From assembly GCA_910577675.1 (NCBI GenBank), contig CAJTOR010000026.1:13626-28821 (forward strand): 15,196 bases of DNA, given 5' to 3'. The notes under the pieces were generated by a model. It worked only from the letters and a program-made list of their open reading frames with translations. It did not search any database and was not told where the DNA came from. Shown here one piece after another: positions 14,090 to 15,196 of the stretch. Made by a program: the position numbers and the translations under genes. How positions within the stretch are numbered: the stretch's first letter is position 1; every line of letters starts with the position of its first letter. The DNA is from an uncultured Lachnospiraceae bacterium. GTDB lineage: Bacteria; Bacillota; Clostridia; Lachnospirales; Lachnospiraceae.

Positions 14090-15121
14090 ATGGCAGATGG
14101 AGGGCAATATAGGAACATAAGGCACAACGTCCCGAACAATATTGATCTAGGGAGAGCCATGAAGATTGTGGGAATTGTGGCTGCGGTGTTTTTGATCCTT
14201 ATTGTGGGCAGCAGGGCGTTTTATACAATTGGGGAGCAGGAGCAGGCGGTTGTGACTACTTTCGGGACACCGACCTGTGTAAGTGAGCCGGGGCTGCATT
14301 TTAAAATTCCATTTATCCAGCAGGTGACCATGGTGGATACGACCATCAAGGGCTTTACTGTAGGCTATGATATGGATTCGAATGTGTCGGTTGCGGATGA
14401 GGCGCTTATGATTACTTCGGATTTTAATTTTGTCAATGTGGATTTTTATGTGGAATACAAGGTGAGCAACCCAATCAAGGCGCTGTATGCGGCGGAGAAG
14501 CCCGTGGTCATTCTGAAAAATATTGCGCAGAGCCATATCCGCTCGACTATTTCAGCTTATGATGTGGACAGTGTTATAACGAGCGGGAAAAACGAGATCC
14601 AGGCAGTGATAAGGGACAAGATTGTGGCGGAGCTTGAGGAGCGTGATATCGGGCTGCAACTTGTTAATATTACAATCCAGGATGCGGAGCCGCCGACGGA
14701 GGCAGTGCTTGAGGCATTTAAGGCGGTGGAAACTGCCAAGCAGGAAAAGGAAACCGTGATTAATAACGCGAACAAGTACCGCAATGAGGCGCTTCCGGCA
14801 GCGGAGGCGGATGCGGATCAGATTGCAAAGGAAGCCGATGCCAAAAAGCAGGCGCGCATCAACGAGGCGGAGGGACAAGTGGCGCGTTTTAATGCGATGT
14901 ATGAGGAATATGTGAAGAATCCGCTGATTACCAAGCAGAGAATGTTTTATGAAACCATGGAGGAAGTGCTGCCGGATATGAAGGTGGTTATCGGAGGTTC
15001 CAATACAGACCTTACAACCGTGCTGCCGCTCGCACCGTTTACCGGGGAAGACGACGGGGGAAAAACCATCCCATCACCAACCCCAACTCCAACCGCCCCC
15101 CCTACAGACACCGAAAATTAA
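14090..15121 (+). CDS. hflK: HflK-like SPFH (stomatin/prohibitin) membrane protein
   Basis: This 343-residue protein has a short N-terminal tail, one membrane helix (about 24-41) and an SPFH/Band 7 domain (EQEQAVVTTFG, EPGLHFKIPFIQ, then DAEPPTEAVLEAF). A Glu/Ala-rich coiled segment (about 205-260) and a Pro/Thr tail follow. In E. coli HflK and HflC form a large ring around the membrane protease FtsH and modulate it. The PPTEAVLEAF region resembles HflK more than HflC. The partner hflC is usually the next gene, which would lie beyond the window. The ribosome site GAGGAG (14081-14086) is only 3 nt from ATG 14090, a little short. A structured leader precedes the gene. The Pro/Thr tail is not a standard HflK feature and resembles the linkers of the esterase and the PEGA protein. 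Confidence 0.85.
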   Translation: MADGGQYRNIRHNVPNNIDLGRAMKIVGIVAAVFLILIVGSRAFYTIGEQEQAVVTTFGTPTCVSEPGLHFKIPFIQQVTMVDTTIKGFTVGYDMDSNVSVADEALMITSDFNFVNVDFYVEYKVSNPIKALYAAEKPVVILKNIAQSHIRSTISAYDVDSVITSGKNEIQAVIRDKIVAELEERDIGLQLVNITIQDAEPPTEAVLEAFKAVETAKQEKETVINNANKYRNEALPAAEADADQIAKEADAKKQARINEAEGQVARFNAMYEEYVKNPLITKQRMFYETMEEVLPDMKVVIGGSNTDLTTVLPLAPFTGEDDGGKTIPSPTPTPTAPPTDTEN

Positions 15122-15125
15122 ATCC

Positions 15126-15162
15126 CCGGAGTTTTGCGGAGCTAAAAACAGCAAAATCCCGG
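15126..15162 (+). repeat. Hairpin after hflK
   Basis: CCGGAGTTTTGC (15126-15137) pairs with GCAAAATCCCGG (15151-15162) with one A-C mismatch and one G-U pair around a 13-nt loop. No T run follows, so it is not a standard terminator. CCCCGGAG occurs at 15124-15131 and again at 15167-15174. The sequence continues beyond the window, so its nature is open. Confidence 0.4.
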
Positions 15163-15196
15163 AAAGCCCCGGAGCGAGGAGCGAAAGCGGAACGCT

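Noticed and set aside
1..15196. CRISPR array, transposon or tRNA genes
   Set aside because: No regularly spaced repeats, transposase motifs, terminal inverted repeats or tRNA cloverleaf patterns were found on reading both strands.

Overview
The window looks like chromosomal DNA of a spore-forming clostridium, most likely Lachnospiraceae. The grounds are strong GGAGG-type ribosome binding sites, extended -10 promoters, a leucine T-box, a CotS-family spore coat gene with a sigma-E-like promoter, a methionine aminopeptidase with an N-terminal SEC-C zinc motif, and Pro/Thr linkers in exported proteins. This assignment is inference. No rRNA, tRNA, CRISPR array, transposase or insertion sequence was seen.

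Left end (1-1465): a conspicuously AT-rich gene, open at the window edge, encodes the C-terminal part of a probable ORC/CDC6-like AAA+ ATPase with a zinc ribbon and a winged helix. Its composition differs sharply from everything to its right, and base composition changes near 1590-1610. This suggests the end of an acquired segment. Positions 1466-2138 hold no convincing gene. They hold this junction, a promoter, a leucine T-box attenuator (CTC specifier) and a long leader for leuA.

Middle (2139-10435): leuA (long, yeast/actinobacterial-type 2-isopropylmalate synthase) faces a convergent minus-strand series: map, a TSUP (TauE/SafE-like) permease, a secreted lipoprotein esterase, the pair tyrS plus a small unknown gene, and cca. 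Most of these have their own promoter. tyrS has a densely structured leader of about 140 nt with no T-box signature. The cca -10 box lies inside a perfect 10-bp dyad.

Right end (10638-15196), plus strand: a CotS-family kinase-like gene with altered catalytic residues, a membrane-anchored PEGA protein followed 17 nt later by a HAD phosphatase, and hflK (SPFH/stomatin family). hflK is preceded by a palindrome, an extended -10 promoter and a leader of about 160 nt with a long-range stem that I cannot assign to a known RNA class. The window ends in a hairpin after hflK, where hflC would be expected.

Apart from the left-edge ATPase, the content is housekeeping (leucine synthesis, N-terminal methionine removal, tyrosyl-tRNA charging, tRNA CCA ends) mixed with envelope and sporulation functions. 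The least explained parts are the ATPase fragment and its boundary, and the tyrS and hflK leader RNAs.
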